From: Cognatundibacterium aquatile
GTDB taxonomy: Bacteria; Pseudomonadota; Gammaproteobacteria; Burkholderiales; Burkholderiaceae_D
Direction: 5' to 3'
Assembly: GCF_014699135.1 (NCBI RefSeq)
Contig: NZ_JACOFT010000001.1
Location: forward strand, 806,001 to 870,000
Length of the DNA: 64,000 nucleotides
Below are positions 63,201-64,000 of this stretch, piece after piece. The notes under the pieces are model-generated. The model searched no databases and was not told the origin of the DNA. It saw only the letters and a list, made by a program, of their open reading frames with translations. Position numbers and translations under genes: made by a program. Every line of letters starts with the position of its first letter. Positions within the stretch are counted from its first letter, which is position 1.

Positions 63201-63982
63201 TTGCTGCTGGTGTAGGTGATCGCACCATAACTGCCTCCGCTGAGCGTTGATGTTGCTGGATTTGTCAGACCATTGCCGGCAGTGATCGGGGGCGGGCTAG
63301 GTTGATTGAAACTCAGAATCTGCGGTGGAGTCACAACAAGGTTGTAGGTCACCGAATATCGACCGGAGCTGCGACTATCCAAAATCATTTCTATTTGGTA
63401 CGTTCCCGTATTTGAAGCAGTGAAATTAAAAGAAGCAGTTTGAGCGGCCGTATTATATTGCCCTTGGCGCGGTTGAACTGAAGCGGGAGTATTTGGACTA
63501 ATATCGTTAACCCTTGCTGTGGAATCGTATGCGAAGCTGATGTTGCAATCGGTGTTTACTGTACAAAAGTAGCTGCTACCTTGGGCTGGGTTAAAACTCA
63601 TGGGCGGCGTTGGAATCACAACAAGGTTGTAGGTCACCGGATATTGAACGGAGTTGGTATCAAATAAAATAATGTCTATTTGGTACGTTCCAGTATTTAA
63701 AGCAGTGAAATTAAAAGAAACAGTTTTAGTTATCCCATTCAACTGCCCTCCGTACCCATTTGCTAGTGAAGCTGGAAAATTCGCATTAAAATTACTAATT
63801 GTTCCAGCGAAGCCGTATGTGAGGCTGATGGTGCAATTGGTGTTTACTGTGCAAGTGTAGTTGCTACCCTGGGCTGGATTGAAACTAATTGGGTCTGCAT
63901 GCACCGGTAGCGCCGTGCTGAGGATGGTGATGAAGAGGCTGGCAAAAGCCAGCCATCTTATCGAAAAGATGCGTTGGAGCAT
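60233..63982 (-). CDS. Autotransporter with tandem bacterial Ig-like (BIG2) repeats
   Basis: A 1249-residue surface protein. A signal peptide ends near residue 29 (VHA). Two related SFNPAQGS...CTVNT...NC modules (about 32-128 and 129-220), each with a Cys pair, follow. Five tandem BIG2-type repeats span 222-666, then a different Ig-like stretch (about 667-845), a linker and a C-terminal autotransporter beta-barrel (about 985-1249) ending in Phe. The passenger looks like a stalk of Ig modules rather than the usual beta-helix, suggesting adhesion or surface display. The lack of a partner gene supports type V self-secretion. Receptor unknown. Confidence 0.88.
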   Translation of the reverse strand: MLQRIFSIRWLAFASLFITILSTALPVHADPISFNPAQGSNYTCTVNTNCTISLTYGFAGTISNFNANFPASLANGYGGQLNGITKTVSFNFTALNTGTYQIDIILFDTNSVQYPVTYNLVVIPTPPMSFNPAQGSSYFCTVNTDCNISFAYDSTARVNDISPNTPASVQPRQGQYNTAAQTASFNFTASNTGTYQIEMILDSRSSGRYSVTYNLVVTPPQILSFNQPSPPPITAGNGLTNPATSTLSGGSYGAITYTSSNTAVATVNASGTVTTLSGGTVTITATQAAVTGINAQVINTYSLTVNPVPVPVLNFNQPGPLAITVGNSLTNTVTSTLTGGSYGAISYSSSDSTIATVNASGSVTTLNAGTVTITATQAAVTGINAQVIKTYSLTVNPVPVPVLNFNQTGPLAVTVGNSLTNTVTSTLTGGSYGTISYSSSDPTIATVNASGAVTTLNTGTVTITATQAAVTRVNGLSTKTYSLSVIDVPVLRFSQAGPLQVTLGNSLTNIATSTLSGGNYGAISYSSSNPAIATVNSSGTVTTLNAGAVTITATQTAVNGVNEQAIQTYALTVTALPLPVLSFSQPGPLQITIGNSLTNIATSTLSGGSYGAISYSSSNPTIASIDGVGKVSALVSGSVTITATQAAVKGINAQTLATYSLSVSKNAQIALVLNADKRAIYTSTGKAIITASGGSGSGAVSFAITSGACSLSGNILSAGSTAGTCVVTATKDGESNFNPATTSISIEIQNLTASAVTIGTSQSQVLDGVAVTLTAAVSPATSTGSVIFMDGQVNLGSVPLANGSAALMTKNLSVGTHLITALYSGDAITAGANSTVLNVVVGKRPDPVSNAVVKATAVAAANISQRFTETQITNVYSHVQILHSDFSIKNRFGVALNAPGLDMFRMAVNKISDNLTASKDTFGNDSYHLSPKDSQEYTMAKAPFAKGEAFHADDGNNEEEPAKNNELLQIAGKPIGIWTAGNIDVGGIDAQNGKRTKFSSSGLTIGLDMMWNPKLIIGASIGYARDTATMDTLGSESKSRQWSGMLYGTYKPEKQWFVDGVVGMGKLNFDNRRWDDVNNQLLAGERSGQVSFASTALTRDITMGNDLHIQPFGRLDVLHARLDAYNERGSVLALSLNNARSTTTALTGGLTIAKDLYYEFGQVSPSLKLQLRHRTSGDMDQSMYYTDLGAGSTNYSVVVVGLPEDIQSVGLGLNVRSRRGLTTNFSWLGSMGANTYRANSFRVDFRLGF
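61985..63319 (-). repeat. Five tandem coding repeats (Ig-like) inside the autotransporter gene
   Basis: Five units of about 258-273 bp encode residues 222-312, 313-402, 403-490, 491-580 and 581-666. Each carries GNSLTN, a TLxGGxYGxIxYSSS core and VTITATQ. Units two and three (about 62500-63050) are near-identical at DNA level, pointing to recent duplication or ongoing recombination. Confidence 0.85.
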
Positions 63983-64000
63983 GGCGCGACTTTCAAATAA

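Noticed and set aside
61985-63319. Regular repeats that could suggest a CRISPR array
   Set aside because: The repeats are long (about 260 bp), in frame and encode Ig-like domains; there are no short identical repeats with unique spacers.

Overview
The window looks like chromosomal core plus lightly accessory sequence from a betaproteobacterium of the order Burkholderiales, most likely Oxalobacteraceae (Herminiimonas/Janthinobacterium-like). This is inference from gene content and order (aroQ-accB-accC-prmA-zinc-ribbon protein; mpl-yqiA-ubiC; RNB ribonuclease-TonB-aroE-mtgA; pcm-rhodanese-tolC) and moderate G+C. No insertion sequence, prophage, CRISPR array or rRNA operon was seen. One tRNA gene, tRNA-Gly(CCC), is present.

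Layout. 1-8100: a nucleoside-type BMP/ABC importer (two permeases, a double ATPase, a binding protein) and a ribokinase on the minus strand, facing a plus-strand pair encoding an HTH-PfkB kinase and pseudouridine-5'-phosphate glycosidase. Together they look like an uptake and breakdown module for nucleosides or pseudouridine, with a candidate LacI-type operator before the ribokinase. 8160-14300: minus-strand housekeeping genes (zinc-ribbon DUF3426 protein, prmA, accC, accB, aroQ, a TlpA-like thioredoxin, an uncharacterised protein). 14370-23300: plus-strand mpl, yqiA, ubiC, an RNase II-family enzyme, a TonB-like protein, aroE, mtgA, a DUF4124 protein and corA. 23400-36300: an orphan binding protein, an Aer-like chemoreceptor, polA, a LOG-family protein, pldA, small membrane and thioesterase genes, tRNA-Gly, trmB, a hydratase and recQ. 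36300-45700: uppP, an orphan protein, a very large multi-PAS diguanylate cyclase, a YkgJ-type cysteine-cluster protein, a TetR regulator, pcm, rhodanese and tolC. 45800-56400: two export systems, a MacA/split-MacB ABC exporter and an EmrAB-type pump with its own outer-membrane lipoprotein, divergent TetR repressor and a perfect operator. 56400-60100: a universal stress protein, modE and modABC with a ModE box. 60200-63982: a large autotransporter with tandem bacterial Ig-like repeats.

The most unusual signal is a dispersed intergenic repeat present three times (near 17000, 37300 and 50880). Each copy has two G/C tracts flanked by ATACT/AGTAT-like arms whose starts lie exactly 62 bp apart, with a GACAT core 35 bp in. 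I do not recognise it as a named element. Other second-look items are strong hairpins without U-tracts beside psuG and polA, a large structured element before the tRNA, back-to-back start codons of polA and the LOG gene, and a cytochrome c overlapping the efflux repressor gene.
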